Shown here one piece after another: positions 8,918 through 18,236 of a DNA stretch of 64,000 nucleotides (position 1 is its first letter; every line of letters starts with the position of its first letter). The notes under the pieces were generated by a model. That model worked only from the letters and a program-made list of their open reading frames with translations. It was not told where the DNA came from and searched no databases. The stretch is from Acinetobacter sp. ANC 4169. Its GTDB lineage: Bacteria; Pseudomonadota; Gammaproteobacteria; Pseudomonadales; Moraxellaceae. Both the position numbers and the translations under genes were made by a program. Location of the stretch: positions 31,718-95,717 of the forward strand of contig NZ_NEGE01000016.1 in NCBI RefSeq assembly GCF_002135355.1, read 5' to 3'.

Positions 8918-8990
8918 GCGGGAATAGCTCAGTTGGTAGAGCATAACCTTGCCAAGGTTGGGGTCGGGAGTTCGAGTCTCCTTTCCCGCT
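8918..8990 (+). tRNA. tRNA-Gly (anticodon GCC), copy 1
   Basis: The 73-nt cloverleaf has acceptor arm GCGGGAA/TTCCCGC, D-arm AGCTCAGTTGGTAGAGC, an anticodon loop with GCC flanked by CCTT and AAGG, and the T-arm GTTCGAGTC. The 3' CCA is not encoded: the genome continues CAA after the discriminator T, so CCA must be added after transcription. Confidence 0.95.
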
Positions 8991-9037
8991 CAAAATTTTT
9001 TCATTTAGTTTTTTATTTAAAAAACTTTATAGACTCC

Positions 9038-9113
9038 GCGGGAATAGCTCAGTTGGTAGAGCATAACCTTGCCAAGGTTGGGGTCGGGAGTTCGAGTCTC
9101 CTTTCCCGCTCCA
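9038..9113 (+). tRNA. tRNA-Gly (anticodon GCC), copy 2
   Basis: This copy is identical in the mature body to the one 47 bp upstream, but here the CCA end is encoded (9111-9113). The two are probably made as one precursor from the promoter at 8881-8908 and end at the hairpin directly downstream. Confidence 0.95.
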
Positions 9114-9120
9114 GATTCAA

Positions 9121-9153
9121 AAAAGCCCTGATCGAAAGATTAGGGCTTTTTTT
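9121..9153 (+). terminator. Terminator of the tRNA-Gly transcript
   Basis: A 13-bp stem with one G-T pair closes a GAAA tetraloop and is followed by a run of T. It begins eight bases after the CCA of the second tRNA. Confidence 0.85.
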
Positions 9154-9412
9154 ATACCGGTAGCATACGCAACCCAACAAATCAGCACCATTTTGCATAA
9201 GCTTGTCATTATTTATTTCAACTGCTTAAAGATTCAGCACAATCGCTGCTTTTTAAAATAAAGTCCCCTTTTCAACTGTTCAGGCACTGTGTATAACAAT
9301 GAACCGGGAATGGAAACCAATAAGCATAGGCAAACATCGTAAAAAAACGGTAGACTATGCAACAATCAATGTAAGCAAAATGTCGTTCAAGACAACAAGA
9401 AGGTGAAGCTTG

Positions 9413-10528
9413 ATGCCGCTCAATACAGTTGAAGAGCTTGTAGCAGATATCCGTGCAGGAAAAATGGTTATCCTGATGGATGATGAAGATCGTGAAAATG
9501 AAGGCGACCTGGTCATTGCTGCAACTCACGTACGTCCTGAAGACATCAATTTTATGATCACGCACGCACGTGGTCTGGTTTGCCTCACCTTGAGTCGCGA
9601 CCGTTGTCAGCAGCTCAACCTTCCTTTAATGGTTGATGCCAACGGTGCCCAACACGGTACCAACTTCACGCTATCCATTGAAGCTGCTGAAGGAATTTCA
9701 ACAGGTATTTCACCTGCAGAACGTGCCCATACAATCCGTACTGCTGTAGCAGCCCATGCAAAACCGGCAGATATCGTTCAGCCAGGCCATATCTTTCCAT
9801 TAATGGCTCAGCCAGGTGGGGTATTGCACCGTGCTGGCCATACTGAAGCTGGCTGTGACTTATCTCGTCTTGCGGGTCTTGAACCTGCATCTGTCATTTG
9901 TGAAATTATTAATGAAGATGGCAGCATGGCGCGCCGCCCTGACCTTGAAGTTTTTGCAGAAAAACATGGTCTAAAAATGGGTACCATTGCGGACTTAATT
10001 CACTACCGCATGACCAATGAACAAACCGTTGAACGCCTGGATCAACAAACCCTAGATACTGAATACGGTACTTTTGAATTATTCCGCTACCGTGAAATTG
10101 GTAATCCGGATATTCATTTGGCCCTGGTCAAAGGCGAACCGAAACAAGGTGTGACCACTGTACGTGTACATGGTTTTAGTCCAGCACGTGACTTGCTTAA
10201 AATCAACAAGCAAGATGGCGAACCTGCCTGGAATTTAGATAAAGCGCTGAAAACTATTGCAGATAGTGATCGCGGCGTATTGGTGTGGATTGGTCAACGC
10301 CATTTACAGGATCTAGGTCCTGCGCTGGAAAGTTTAGGTGCGCCAAAACCCACCAAATCAAATGCTGCGTTATCTCAGCAATATCAAACCATTGGTGTCG
10401 GCGCACAGATTTTACGTGATTTAGGCGTAGAGAAAATGAAGCTGCTCAGCTCACCTTTACGTTTTAATGCACTATCAGGTTTTAACTTAGAAGTGGTGGA
10501 ATACATCACTGCACAACAAACATCTTAA
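9413..10528 (+). CDS. ribB: 3,4-dihydroxy-2-butanone-4-phosphate synthase with degenerate RibA-like domain
   Basis: Residues 1 to about 200 form the RibB domain, which turns ribulose 5-phosphate into the four-carbon precursor of riboflavin. It shows the acidic metal loop DDEDRENEGD, HARGLVC and RAGHTEAGCDL. The C-terminal 170 residues have the outline of GTP cyclohydrolase II (VRVHGF near the start, GVLVWIGQ) but lack the zinc-binding Cys residues expected after VRVH, so that half is unlikely to act as GTP cyclohydrolase. The ATG at 9413 has AGAAGGTGA just upstream. No FMN riboswitch is visible in the 250 bp upstream. It heads a ribB-ribH-nusB-thiL-pgpA run. Confidence 0.92.
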   Translation: MPLNTVEELVADIRAGKMVILMDDEDRENEGDLVIAATHVRPEDINFMITHARGLVCLTLSRDRCQQLNLPLMVDANGAQHGTNFTLSIEAAEGISTGISPAERAHTIRTAVAAHAKPADIVQPGHIFPLMAQPGGVLHRAGHTEAGCDLSRLAGLEPASVICEIINEDGSMARRPDLEVFAEKHGLKMGTIADLIHYRMTNEQTVERLDQQTLDTEYGTFELFRYREIGNPDIHLALVKGEPKQGVTTVRVHGFSPARDLLKINKQDGEPAWNLDKALKTIADSDRGVLVWIGQRHLQDLGPALESLGAPKPTKSNAALSQQYQTIGVGAQILRDLGVEKMKLLSSPLRFNALSGFNLEVVEYITAQQTS

Positions 10529-10546
10529 GAAATCATCGAGGTTGCT

Positions 10547-11017
10547 ATGGCAATTCGCCGTATTGAAGGTATGTTACATCTCGCTAGCGAAGGCCGTTAT
10601 GCGATTTTAGTGGGTCGTTTTAATAGTTTTGTTGTAGAACATCTATTAGAAGGTGCAATTGATACATTGAAACGTCATGGTGTATCAGAGGATAATATCA
10701 CCGTTGTTCACGCACCTGGCGCCTGGGAACTTCCAGTAGTGGCTAAAAAACTGGCTGCTGCCGATCGTTTTGATGCAATTATTGCCCTTGGCGCAGTAAT
10801 TCGTGGTAGCACGCCTCACTTCGATTTTGTTGCTGGTGAATGTGCCAAAGGTCTAGGCGTTGTTGGTCTGGACACTGGCTTACCAGTAATTAATGGTGTA
10901 TTGACTACGGATAGTATTGAACAAGCGATTGAACGCTCGGGTACAAAAGCAGGTAATAAAGGTGGTGAAGCTGCCCTTACTGCGATTGAAATGGTTAACT
11001 TGTTAAAGGCTATTTAA
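10547..11017 (+). CDS. ribH: 6,7-dimethyl-8-ribityllumazine synthase
   Basis: The 156-residue enzyme condenses the RibB product with the pyrimidine intermediate to give lumazine, the penultimate step of riboflavin synthesis. Family motifs are present: VGRFNSFV near the N-terminus, HAPGAWELP, and the active-site segment [17 protein letters not shown] with its catalytic His. It lies 18 bases after ribB with a GAGG-type ribosome site and four bases before nusB, so it is clearly in the same operon. The protein normally assembles into pentamers or 60-mers. Confidence 0.97.
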   Translation: MAIRRIEGMLHLASEGRYAILVGRFNSFVVEHLLEGAIDTLKRHGVSEDNITVVHAPGAWELPVVAKKLAAADRFDAIIALGAVIRGSTPHFDFVAGECAKGLGVVGLDTGLPVINGVLTTDSIEQAIERSGTKAGNKGGEAALTAIEMVNLLKAI

Positions 11018-11021
11018 CGCT

Positions 11022-11471
11022 ATGTCGCAAACACTTCAAGCAACTTATGCAGCAAAACGCAAAGCACGTCGTTTTGCTGTACAAGGAATTTATGAATGGC
11101 AGATGAGCCACAATCCGGTACATGAGATTGAAGCACGTACACGTGTGGAAAATGCCATGCACAAAGTGGATCTCGGCTATTATCATGAATTGTTGACTCA
11201 AGTGGTTGCCAATCATGAAGCATTGGATGCGCTCTTAATCCCTGTGCTTGATCGCGAAATTGATGCGCTTGACGGCGTTGAACTCGCAACCCTTCGTCTT
11301 GGCGCGTATGAATTGAAAGAACATCTTGAAATTCCATATCGCGTGGTTTTAGACGAAGCGATCGAGCTGGCTAAACATTTTGGCGGTGCAGACAGCCATA
11401 AATACATCAACGGTGTATTGGATCGTTTAGCGACAACATTGCGTGCAGCAGAAAAGCAACAAGCCAACTAA
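11022..11471 (+). CDS. nusB: Transcription antitermination factor NusB
   Basis: The 149-residue helical protein binds boxA RNA with S10 (NusE) and supports antitermination on rRNA operons. It has the family's N-terminal [14 protein letters not shown] and C-terminal [17 protein letters not shown] followed by INGVLDRLA. It sits immediately after ribH, the usual arrangement in gamma-proteobacteria, and is followed by thiL. Confidence 0.97.
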   Translation: MSQTLQATYAAKRKARRFAVQGIYEWQMSHNPVHEIEARTRVENAMHKVDLGYYHELLTQVVANHEALDALLIPVLDREIDALDGVELATLRLGAYELKEHLEIPYRVVLDEAIELAKHFGGADSHKYINGVLDRLATTLRAAEKQQAN

Positions 11472-11491
11472 ATTTTAAGTAGACTTGTTGT

Positions 11492-12409
11492 ATGGCTGAG
11501 TTCTCTATCATCGAAACCTATTTTAACCGTCAGACCAATTCATCTGTCGATTTAGGCGTCGGTGATGACTCAGCCTTGCTCACCCCTCCTCCACAGCAAC
11601 AGTTGGTGATTTGTACCGATACTCTGGTTGCTGGACGACACTTCCCTCTCGATACCAATCCGCATGCCATTGGCTGGAAATCTGTCGCAGTCAATTTATC
11701 TGACATTGCCGCGATGGGTGCAAAACCGCATAGCATTTTACTGGCATTGAGCCTACCCCAAATTGATCATGACTGGCTAAAAGCGTTTAGTCAGGGTTTA
11801 TATGATTGTTGCGATCAATTTGGGGTAAGTTTAATTGGTGGCGATACCACGCAAAGTCCTCATCTCACCCTTTCTGTTACGGCTCTGGGCTGGGTAGAAT
11901 CAGGAAAAGCCATCACACGTTCCGGTGCACAAGTCGGTGATTATGTATGTGTGAGTGGACAAGTCGGTGATGCCGCGTTTGCTCTGGCTCATTTAGGCCA
12001 TCCTTTACAAAAACGTCTGGACTACCCAACACCTCGCTGTCAACTTGGCCAAAGCTTAAAAGGCTTGGCCCATAGCATGATTGATGTCTCTGATGGCCTG
12101 GCCCAAGATCTTGCTCATATATTAGAGGCTTCAGGAGTGGGTGCAGAAATTGAATTGAATCAACTTCCTGTCGATGCGGCCTTAAAAAAATTACAACAAG
12201 AAATGCAATGGCAATATGCATTGGCTGGTGGCGATGATTATGAATTATGTTTTACAATTAGCCCGCAGAACTATCAGCAACTTTTGCAACAACAATTAGA
12301 TGTCAACATTACGAAAATTGGAAAAATTACAGCAACATCCAAACTTCGTTTTGTTCAAAATGGTACAGAGCAAATATTAAAATTTAATGGATACCAACAC
12401 TTTGCATAA
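11492..12409 (+). CDS. thiL: Thiamine-monophosphate kinase
   Basis: This enzyme phosphorylates thiamine monophosphate to the active cofactor thiamine diphosphate. It belongs to the PurM/HypE/SelD/ThiL fold; characteristic stretches are GVGDDSALL near the N-terminus, NLSDIAAMGA, IGGDTTQS and MIDVSDGLAQDL, with AGGDDYELCF in the C-terminal half. At 305 residues it is slightly short for the family but complete. Its end overlaps the start of pgpA by 23 bases, which implies coupled translation. Confidence 0.95.
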   Translation: MAEFSIIETYFNRQTNSSVDLGVGDDSALLTPPPQQQLVICTDTLVAGRHFPLDTNPHAIGWKSVAVNLSDIAAMGAKPHSILLALSLPQIDHDWLKAFSQGLYDCCDQFGVSLIGGDTTQSPHLTLSVTALGWVESGKAITRSGAQVGDYVCVSGQVGDAAFALAHLGHPLQKRLDYPTPRCQLGQSLKGLAHSMIDVSDGLAQDLAHILEASGVGAEIELNQLPVDAALKKLQQEMQWQYALAGGDDYELCFTISPQNYQQLLQQQLDVNITKIGKITATSKLRFVQNGTEQILKFNGYQHFA

Positions 12410-12908
12410 ACCTGCGATTCACTTTAAAGATATGTCCTGGTACAACCGCTTTATTGTTTTTTGCGGTGTCGGCTTTGGTTCAGGGTTGGCGCCCAAAGCC
12501 CCGGGTACTTTTGGTTCAGCATTTGCGTTGTTATTTGTGCCTATTTGGCTTGCAATTGGATTTTTCAACTCCATCATAGCCATGATTGTCATGTCCTTAA
12601 TTGGCATCTATATTTGCGGACAAACCGCCAAAGTCATGGGGGTGCATGACGATGGACGCATTGTTTGGGATGAGTTTGCAGGGCAATCCATTACCTTTTT
12701 ACCGCTTATTTATTTGGGAATGATAAGCTGGTTATGGGTATTGGTCGGATTTGCCTTATTTCGGTTGTTTGATGTTTGGAAACCTTGGCCTATTCGTGTG
12801 ATCGACCGTCAAGTCGGTGGCGGATTTGGCATTATGTTTGACGATATTATCGCAGGCATCTGGGCAGCTCTATGCATTTACATCTATTTATCTTTCGTGA
12901 TGGCTTAA
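12387..12908 (+). CDS. pgpA: Phosphatidylglycerophosphatase A
   Basis: The 173-residue inner-membrane phosphatase removes phosphate from phosphatidylglycerol phosphate to give phosphatidylglycerol. It shows the family N-terminal [18 protein letters not shown], the conserved [11 protein letters not shown] and [12 protein letters not shown], with about four membrane segments. The first ATG at 12387 lies inside thiL; an internal ATG at 12432 is possible but the longer start matches family length. It ends the ribB-to-pgpA run, with glmU following 22 bases later. Confidence 0.94.
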   Translation: MDTNTLHKPAIHFKDMSWYNRFIVFCGVGFGSGLAPKAPGTFGSAFALLFVPIWLAIGFFNSIIAMIVMSLIGIYICGQTAKVMGVHDDGRIVWDEFAGQSITFLPLIYLGMISWLWVLVGFALFRLFDVWKPWPIRVIDRQVGGGFGIMFDDIIAGIWAALCIYIYLSFVMA

Positions 12909-12930
12909 GCTAAAACTTGTAGGATTACAC

Positions 12931-14295
12931 ATGTCTACTAGCGTTATTATTCTTGCTGCAGGTAAAGGAACTCGTATGCGTTCTACTTTACCAAAAGTAT
13001 TACAACCACTTGCAGGACGCCCTCTTCTGGGTCACGTGATTGAAACTGCAAAAAAACTCAATGCAGCAAATATTATTACCATCTATGGACATGGTGGTGA
13101 GCGAGTTCAACAGGCCTTTGCGCAAGAAAATGTACAATGGGTTGAACAAGCCGAACAACTCGGTACAGGCCATGCGGTTAAAGTGACTTTACCGGTTCTT
13201 CCTGCAGATGGCGTTTCCCTTATTCTATCGGGTGATGTGCCTTGCATTACACAAGAAACATTAGAAAAGCTGCTCGCTGTTTCACGTGAAACAGGAATTG
13301 GCCTGGTGACATTAACTTTGGCCGATGCGACTGGTTATGGCCGTATTGTTCGTGAAAATGGCAAAATTCAGGCCATTGTTGAACACAAAGACGCAAGTGA
13401 TGCACAGCATCAAATTAAAGAAATTAATACCGGCATTTACTGTGTCAGCAACGCCAAATTGCATCAATGGTTGCCAAAATTAAGCAATGAAAATGCCCAA
13501 GGTGAATATTACCTGACGGATATCGTGGCGATGGCCATTGCTGATGGCTTAGAAGTCGCATCGGTTGAACCAAAGCTTGCCTTTGAAGTTGAAGGTGTAA
13601 ATGACCGCATTCAGCTTGCCGCTCTAGAGCGTGAATTTCAAAATGATCAAGCCAAAAAACTGATGCAGCAAGGTGTACATTTAATTGACCCTAGCCGTTT
13701 CGACTTGCGTGGCAATCTTACAGTCGGTCAAGATGTGCGGATTGACATCAATGTGATTATTGAAGGCGACTGCGAGTTGGGTGATCATGTCGAAATTGGT
13801 GCAGGCTGTGTGATTAAAAATACCAAGATTGCTGCCGGTACCAAAGTTCAACCCTACAGTATCTTCGATAATGCAATTGTCGGTGAAGATACTCAAATTG
13901 GACCTTTTGCCCGTTTACGCCCAGGTGCCAAGCTAGCCAATGAAGTGCATATTGGCAACTTTGTTGAAGTTAAAAATTCCACTATTGGACTGGGCTCTAA
14001 AGCCAATCACTTTACCTATTTAGGTGATGCCGAAGTCGGTGCAGGCTCGAATATTGGTGCCGGTACCATTACCTGCAATTATGATGGTGCCAATAAATTT
14101 AAAACCATTATTGGTGACTCAGCCTTTATCGGCTCGAACAGCTCACTGGTTGCTCCAGTCAGTATTGGCAATGGTGCAACTGTCGGTGCGGGTTCAGTCA
14201 TCACACGCGATGTAGCAGAAAATAGTTTAGCCTTTGAACGATCAAAACAAGTGGCCAAAGAAAACTATCAACGCCCCCAAAAATTGAAAAAATAA
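12931..14295 (+). CDS. glmU: Bifunctional GlcN-1-P acetyltransferase / GlcNAc-1-P uridylyltransferase
   Basis: The enzyme makes UDP-GlcNAc in two steps, for peptidoglycan, lipid A and the capsule genes downstream. The N-terminal nucleotidyltransferase domain shows the signature [12 protein letters not shown] and later LSGDVPC. The C-terminal half is a left-handed beta-helix of hexapeptide repeats with [19 protein letters not shown] and [11 protein letters not shown] (acetyl-CoA and active-site regions). At 454 residues it is full length. It is followed 13 bases later by glmS, which makes its amino-sugar precursor. Confidence 0.98.
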   Translation: MSTSVIILAAGKGTRMRSTLPKVLQPLAGRPLLGHVIETAKKLNAANIITIYGHGGERVQQAFAQENVQWVEQAEQLGTGHAVKVTLPVLPADGVSLILSGDVPCITQETLEKLLAVSRETGIGLVTLTLADATGYGRIVRENGKIQAIVEHKDASDAQHQIKEINTGIYCVSNAKLHQWLPKLSNENAQGEYYLTDIVAMAIADGLEVASVEPKLAFEVEGVNDRIQLAALEREFQNDQAKKLMQQGVHLIDPSRFDLRGNLTVGQDVRIDINVIIEGDCELGDHVEIGAGCVIKNTKIAAGTKVQPYSIFDNAIVGEDTQIGPFARLRPGAKLANEVHIGNFVEVKNSTIGLGSKANHFTYLGDAEVGAGSNIGAGTITCNYDGANKFKTIIGDSAFIGSNSSLVAPVSIGNGATVGAGSVITRDVAENSLAFERSKQVAKENYQRPQKLKK

Positions 14296-14308
14296 GAGGA
14301 TTATAAAT

Positions 14309-16147
14309 ATGTGCGGAATTGTCGGTGGCGTTGCTGAACGTAATATTAGCAATATTTTAATTGAAGGCCTGAAGCGCCTTGAATACCGTGGCTATGATTC
14401 AGCTGGTGTTGCGCTGATCAATGGCGGTCATGTCCTGCGTGAACGCCGTGTCGGTAAAGTAGTTAACCTAGAACAAGCCGTGAGTGAATCGAATATCGAA
14501 GGTTCACTGGGTATTGCGCATACCCGTTGGGCAACGCATGGTAAACCGACTGAAAATAATGCCCATCCGCATATTTCAGGTACCGTGGCTGTAGTTCACA
14601 ATGGTATTATTGAAAACTATCAAGAACTTAAAGATGATCTTGAAGCACTAGGCTATGTCTTTACTTCACAAACAGATACCGAAGTTGTCGCGCATCTGGT
14701 CAATGATGCCTTAAAATCAACCTCTAGCCTTTTAGAAGCGGTTCAACAAGTGGTTCCACAGCTCAAAGGTGCATATGCACTGGGAATCGTACATACCGAT
14801 CATCCTGATGAATTGATTACTGTGCGTGAAGGTTCGCCACTTGTGATTGGTGTAGGGATTGGCGAGAACTTTATCAGTTCAGACCAACTGGCCTTGCTTC
14901 CTATTACCAACCGTTTCATTTATCTGGAAGAAGGTGATATTGCACGTTTAACACGCAATAGCATTGAAGTGTTTGTAGATGGTAAATTGGTGAACCGTCC
15001 AGCAAAAGAACTGGACGCAACGGTAAGCAATGCATCTAAAGGTGAATATAAACACTACATGCTCAAAGAAATTTATGAGCAACCTGAAGCCATTCAGCAG
15101 ACCATTTCCCAAGCCTTGAATGGCAATGATTTACGCGAAGATTTCTTGAAAAATGCGGTTGCTGATTTTGAAACAATTCAACAGGTGCAAATTATTGCCT
15201 GTGGTACCAGCTACCATGCCGGCATGATTGCAAAATACTGGTTTGAACAGCTGATTGACCTGCCTTGCCAAGTTGAAATTGCCAGTGAATTCCGCTATCG
15301 CACACCGGTGATTGTCAATAACACGCTGTATGTGTGCATTTCCCAATCTGGTGAAACTGCCGATACCTTGGCTGCACTGCGTGATACCCAAAAACGCGCT
15401 GCTGCAAAAAATTTAAACATTAGCACCATGACCATTTGTAATGTGGCTACCTCTTCAATGGTGCGTGAAACCAATCATAGCCTGTTAACCCTGGCTGGAC
15501 CTGAAATTGGCGTTGCTTCAACCAAAGCATTTACCACGCAACTTGCTGCACTGATGCTGTTAGTTTTAAAAATTGGTCAAGTCAAGCAAACGATTTCTGC
15601 TGAACAAACCACAGCAATAATTACTGATTTATGGCATACCCCTAAAGTCATTTTAGATACTTTGCAACAAGATAAAGACATTTTGCGTTTATCTGAATTG
15701 TTTGTAGAAAAACAGCACTGCCTGTTTTTAGGTCGTGGTACCGAGTTCCCGATTGCCCTGGAAGGTGCACTGAAACTGAAAGAAATTTCATATATTCATG
15801 CAGAAGGTTATGCAGCAGGTGAACTGAAACATGGCCCATTGGCATTGGTAGACAATGACATGCCTGTGGTAATTCTTGCACCGCAAGACGACATGCTGGA
15901 TAAACTCAAATCCAATATGGAAGAAGTTCAGGCACGTGGTGGTGAACTGTTTGTCTTTGCCGATGAAAACAGTGGCATTAAAGGCAAAGACCGTCAGCAT
16001 GTCGTTCATGTGCCAAGTATCAGCCCGGTTCTTGCGCCTATTGTTTACAGTATTCCTGTGCAGCTGCTGTCGTACCATGTGGCAGTTTTGCGCGGGACAG
16101 ATGTCGATCAGCCACGCAACCTGGCAAAATCGGTAACGGTTGAATAA
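14309..16147 (+). CDS. glmS: Glutamine-fructose-6-phosphate aminotransferase
   Basis: This enzyme makes glucosamine 6-phosphate from fructose 6-phosphate and glutamine and controls entry into UDP-GlcNAc synthesis. The N-terminal Ntn glutaminase begins MCGIVGG, so Cys2 becomes the nucleophile after Met removal. Two SIS isomerase domains follow (ISQSGETADTL and LGRGTEFPIALEGALKLKE), and the C-terminus ends in the family-typical PRNLAKSVTVE. At 612 residues it is full length. It ends at the terminator at 16164-16190. The 13-base gap upstream leaves no room for a glmS ribozyme. Confidence 0.98.
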   Translation: MCGIVGGVAERNISNILIEGLKRLEYRGYDSAGVALINGGHVLRERRVGKVVNLEQAVSESNIEGSLGIAHTRWATHGKPTENNAHPHISGTVAVVHNGIIENYQELKDDLEALGYVFTSQTDTEVVAHLVNDALKSTSSLLEAVQQVVPQLKGAYALGIVHTDHPDELITVREGSPLVIGVGIGENFISSDQLALLPITNRFIYLEEGDIARLTRNSIEVFVDGKLVNRPAKELDATVSNASKGEYKHYMLKEIYEQPEAIQQTISQALNGNDLREDFLKNAVADFETIQQVQIIACGTSYHAGMIAKYWFEQLIDLPCQVEIASEFRYRTPVIVNNTLYVCISQSGETADTLAALRDTQKRAAAKNLNISTMTICNVATSSMVRETNHSLLTLAGPEIGVASTKAFTTQLAALMLLVLKIGQVKQTISAEQTTAIITDLWHTPKVILDTLQQDKDILRLSELFVEKQHCLFLGRGTEFPIALEGALKLKEISYIHAEGYAAGELKHGPLALVDNDMPVVILAPQDDMLDKLKSNMEEVQARGGELFVFADENSGIKGKDRQHVVHVPSISPVLAPIVYSIPVQLLSYHVAVLRGTDVDQPRNLAKSVTVE

Positions 16148-16163
16148 TAAATTTTGATATAAG

Positions 16164-16190
16164 AAGGCTGGGTAACCGGCCTTTTTCTTA
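16164..16190 (+). terminator. glmS terminator
   Basis: An 8-bp stem (AAGGCTGG/CCGGCCTT, one T-G pair) closes a GTAA tetraloop and is followed by TTTCTTAT. It separates glmU-glmS from the phosphomannomutase gene. Confidence 0.8.
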
Positions 16191-16211
16191 TAAAGGAAAA
16201 GAGTAAAAAAC

Positions 16212-17585
16212 ATGACACTGAGTTGCTTTAAGGCCTATGACATTCGTGGAAAATTGGGTGAAGAATTAAATGAAGACATCGCCTATAAAATTGGCCGGGC
16301 TTATGGGCAAATCTATCAACCCCAGACTGTGGTAATCGGTTGTGATATTCGTCTAAGCAGTGAAAGCCTGAAACAGGCGACCATTCGCGGTTTAAATGAT
16401 GCCGGTGTGAATGTCTTAGATTTAGGTATGACGGGGACTGAAGAAGTCTACTTCGGGGCTTTCCATCTTGATGTTCAAGGCGGCATTGAAGTGACTGCCA
16501 GCCATAATCCAATGGATTATAACGGCATGAAACTGGTTCGTGAAAATGCACGTCCTATTAGCGCCGATACTGGTCTAAAAGACATTCAGGCTTTGGCTGA
16601 ATCTGGTGAATTTGCTGATGTTGTGACTAAAGGTACAACTGACAAATACAACATTTTGCCAGAGTTCATTGATCATCTAATGACCTATATCACCCCTGCA
16701 AAAATTAAACCGTTAAAACTGGTCATGAACGCAGGTAACGGTGCAGCTGGTCATGTGGTCGATGCCATTGAAGCGAAATTTAAACAGCTCAATGTTCCTG
16801 TTGAGTTGATTAAAATCAATAATGAAGCAGATGGCAATTTCCCGAATGGTATTCCCAACCCGATTCTGGTAGAAAACCGTGACAGCACACGTGATGCCGT
16901 GATTGAGCATGCTGCAGATATGGGCATTGCCTGGGATGGTGACTTCGACCGCTGCTTCCTGTTTGATGAAAAAGGTCAGTTTATTGAAGGTTATTACATC
17001 GTTGGTTTATTGGCACAAGCGTTCTTGCTTAAACAATCAGCTGAGAAAATTGTGCATGACCCTCGCCTTGTATGGAATACTTTTGACATTGTTGAACAAT
17101 ACCAAGGTGAAGCGATCCAGTCTAAATCCGGTCACTCATTCATTAAAGAAAAAATGCGTGAACATAATGCGATTTATGGCGGAGAAATGAGTGCGCACCA
17201 CTATTTCCGTGACTTTGCCTATTGTGACAGCGGCATGATTCCCTGGCTGTTGGCTACTTCTGTATTGTCTGAAACAGGACAATCTTTATCTTCACTGGTT
17301 GAAGGCATGATTGCAAAATTTCCATGTTCAGGCGAAATCAACTTTAAAGTTGCAAACACGCAAGCCACCATTCAAAAGATTTTTGATCACTTCGCTGCTC
17401 AAAATCCTGCCATTGATCAAACAGATGGCGTGAGTCTGGATTTTGGCGTCTGGCGTTTAAACGTGCGCGCTTCCAATACCGAGCCATTACTACGCTTAAA
17501 CATTGAAAGTCGTGCGGATAAAAATCCAAAACCGATACAGGATTATGTAGATGAATTGACCCAGTTAATTCAAGGCAATAGCTAA
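16212..17585 (+). CDS. pgm: Phosphomannomutase/phosphoglucomutase (ManB/AlgC type)
   Basis: The enzyme interconverts hexose 6- and 1-phosphates and supplies glucose 1-phosphate to GalU or mannose 1-phosphate to GDP-sugars. Domain 1 has [14 protein letters not shown] and the phosphoserine loop [13 protein letters not shown]; the magnesium loop is DGDFDRCF; the sugar-binding GEMSAHHYF and the C-terminal phosphate-binding [12 protein letters not shown] are present. It is 457 residues long, the AlgC length. It converges on the acetyltransferase and galE genes, as pgm does in A. baumannii capsule loci. The name pgm follows that convention; specificity is not fixed by sequence. Confidence 0.92.
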   Translation: MTLSCFKAYDIRGKLGEELNEDIAYKIGRAYGQIYQPQTVVIGCDIRLSSESLKQATIRGLNDAGVNVLDLGMTGTEEVYFGAFHLDVQGGIEVTASHNPMDYNGMKLVRENARPISADTGLKDIQALAESGEFADVVTKGTTDKYNILPEFIDHLMTYITPAKIKPLKLVMNAGNGAAGHVVDAIEAKFKQLNVPVELIKINNEADGNFPNGIPNPILVENRDSTRDAVIEHAADMGIAWDGDFDRCFLFDEKGQFIEGYYIVGLLAQAFLLKQSAEKIVHDPRLVWNTFDIVEQYQGEAIQSKSGHSFIKEKMREHNAIYGGEMSAHHYFRDFAYCDSGMIPWLLATSVLSETGQSLSSLVEGMIAKFPCSGEINFKVANTQATIQKIFDHFAAQNPAIDQTDGVSLDFGVWRLNVRASNTEPLLRLNIESRADKNPKPIQDYVDELTQLIQGNS

Positions 17586-17625
17586 AATAAAATGACAATA
17601 TAATCGTAGATTTCCATCTTATAAG

Positions 17626-17652
17626 AAGAGCTCAAATCGAGCTCTTTTTTAT
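17626..17652 (+). terminator. Terminator after phosphomannomutase
   Basis: A perfect 8-bp stem (AAGAGCTC/GAGCTCTT) with a five-base loop is followed by six or more T. It lies between convergent genes and may also slow transcription from the other side. Confidence 0.85.
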
Positions 17653-17672
17653 TTTATTTCAAAAACCAGCCT

Positions 17673-18206
17673 TCAAATTTTATATCTTTTATTGACAAAT
17701 TTTCCTGGCTGATCAAAATTCAGTACTTTGGCATAATTACCTGCAGCAGTCGCATTTTCGGGTATGTCTTTGGTCACTACACTGCCCGCGCCAATGGTCG
17801 CATTATCGCCAATTTTAACATTTTCAATAATGCACACATTCGGCCCGATATAGACATTATCGCCAATGATAGCCGCAGGGCCTAAATTTGCACCGATGGT
17901 GGTATATTGCGATAAATTCACATTATTGCCGATGGTTGCCGTTGGACTCACCACCAGGGGGCCGCCATGACCGATATATAAGCCAAAACCAATTTTGGTA
18001 TTGGCATGAATATCGATGCCATACTTTTTCTTTTTATAATAAAAAACAGGATAGGCAAGCTTGGCTAACCAGGTTTTAGAACTGGCGATTCTGAGCCAGA
18101 CACAAAAATTAAATCCTCGATTAAAAAAATAATTTTTAATAAAAGCGCTTAGTTTTTGATTGCCTGTATATCGATATAAATCACTCAAAATTAATTTTAA
18201 GATCAT
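17673..18206 (-). CDS. Serine acetyltransferase-like hexapeptide acyltransferase
   Basis: The 177-residue protein has an N-terminal helical part and a C-terminal left-handed beta-helix with CysE-like signature GFGLYIGHGGPLVVSPTA, then QYTTIGAN and GAGSVVTKDIPENA. That pattern is shared by serine acetyltransferases and by acyltransferases that decorate capsule sugars. Its place directly after galE in the capsule locus favours sugar acetylation, but this is inference. The ATG at 18206 is chosen for the GGTGG upstream; the ATG at 18227 has no ribosome site. A. baumannii loci usually have no gene between galE (gne1) and pgm. Confidence 0.8.
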   Translation of the reverse strand: MILKLILSDLYRYTGNQKLSAFIKNYFFNRGFNFCVWLRIASSKTWLAKLAYPVFYYKKKKYGIDIHANTKIGFGLYIGHGGPLVVSPTATIGNNVNLSQYTTIGANLGPAAIIGDNVYIGPNVCIIENVKIGDNATIGAGSVVTKDIPENATAAGNYAKVLNFDQPGKFVNKRYKI

Positions 18207-18236
18207 CGAATCCACCTGTCTGTTCATGATCTAGTC

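Noticed and set aside
8900..9163. An 87-codon open frame across the tRNA-Gly pair
   Set aside because: It is the translation of the two tRNA genes; the repeated peptide comes from the tRNA repeat.
9154..9412. FMN riboswitch upstream of ribB
   Set aside because: None of the conserved RFN-element segments is visible.
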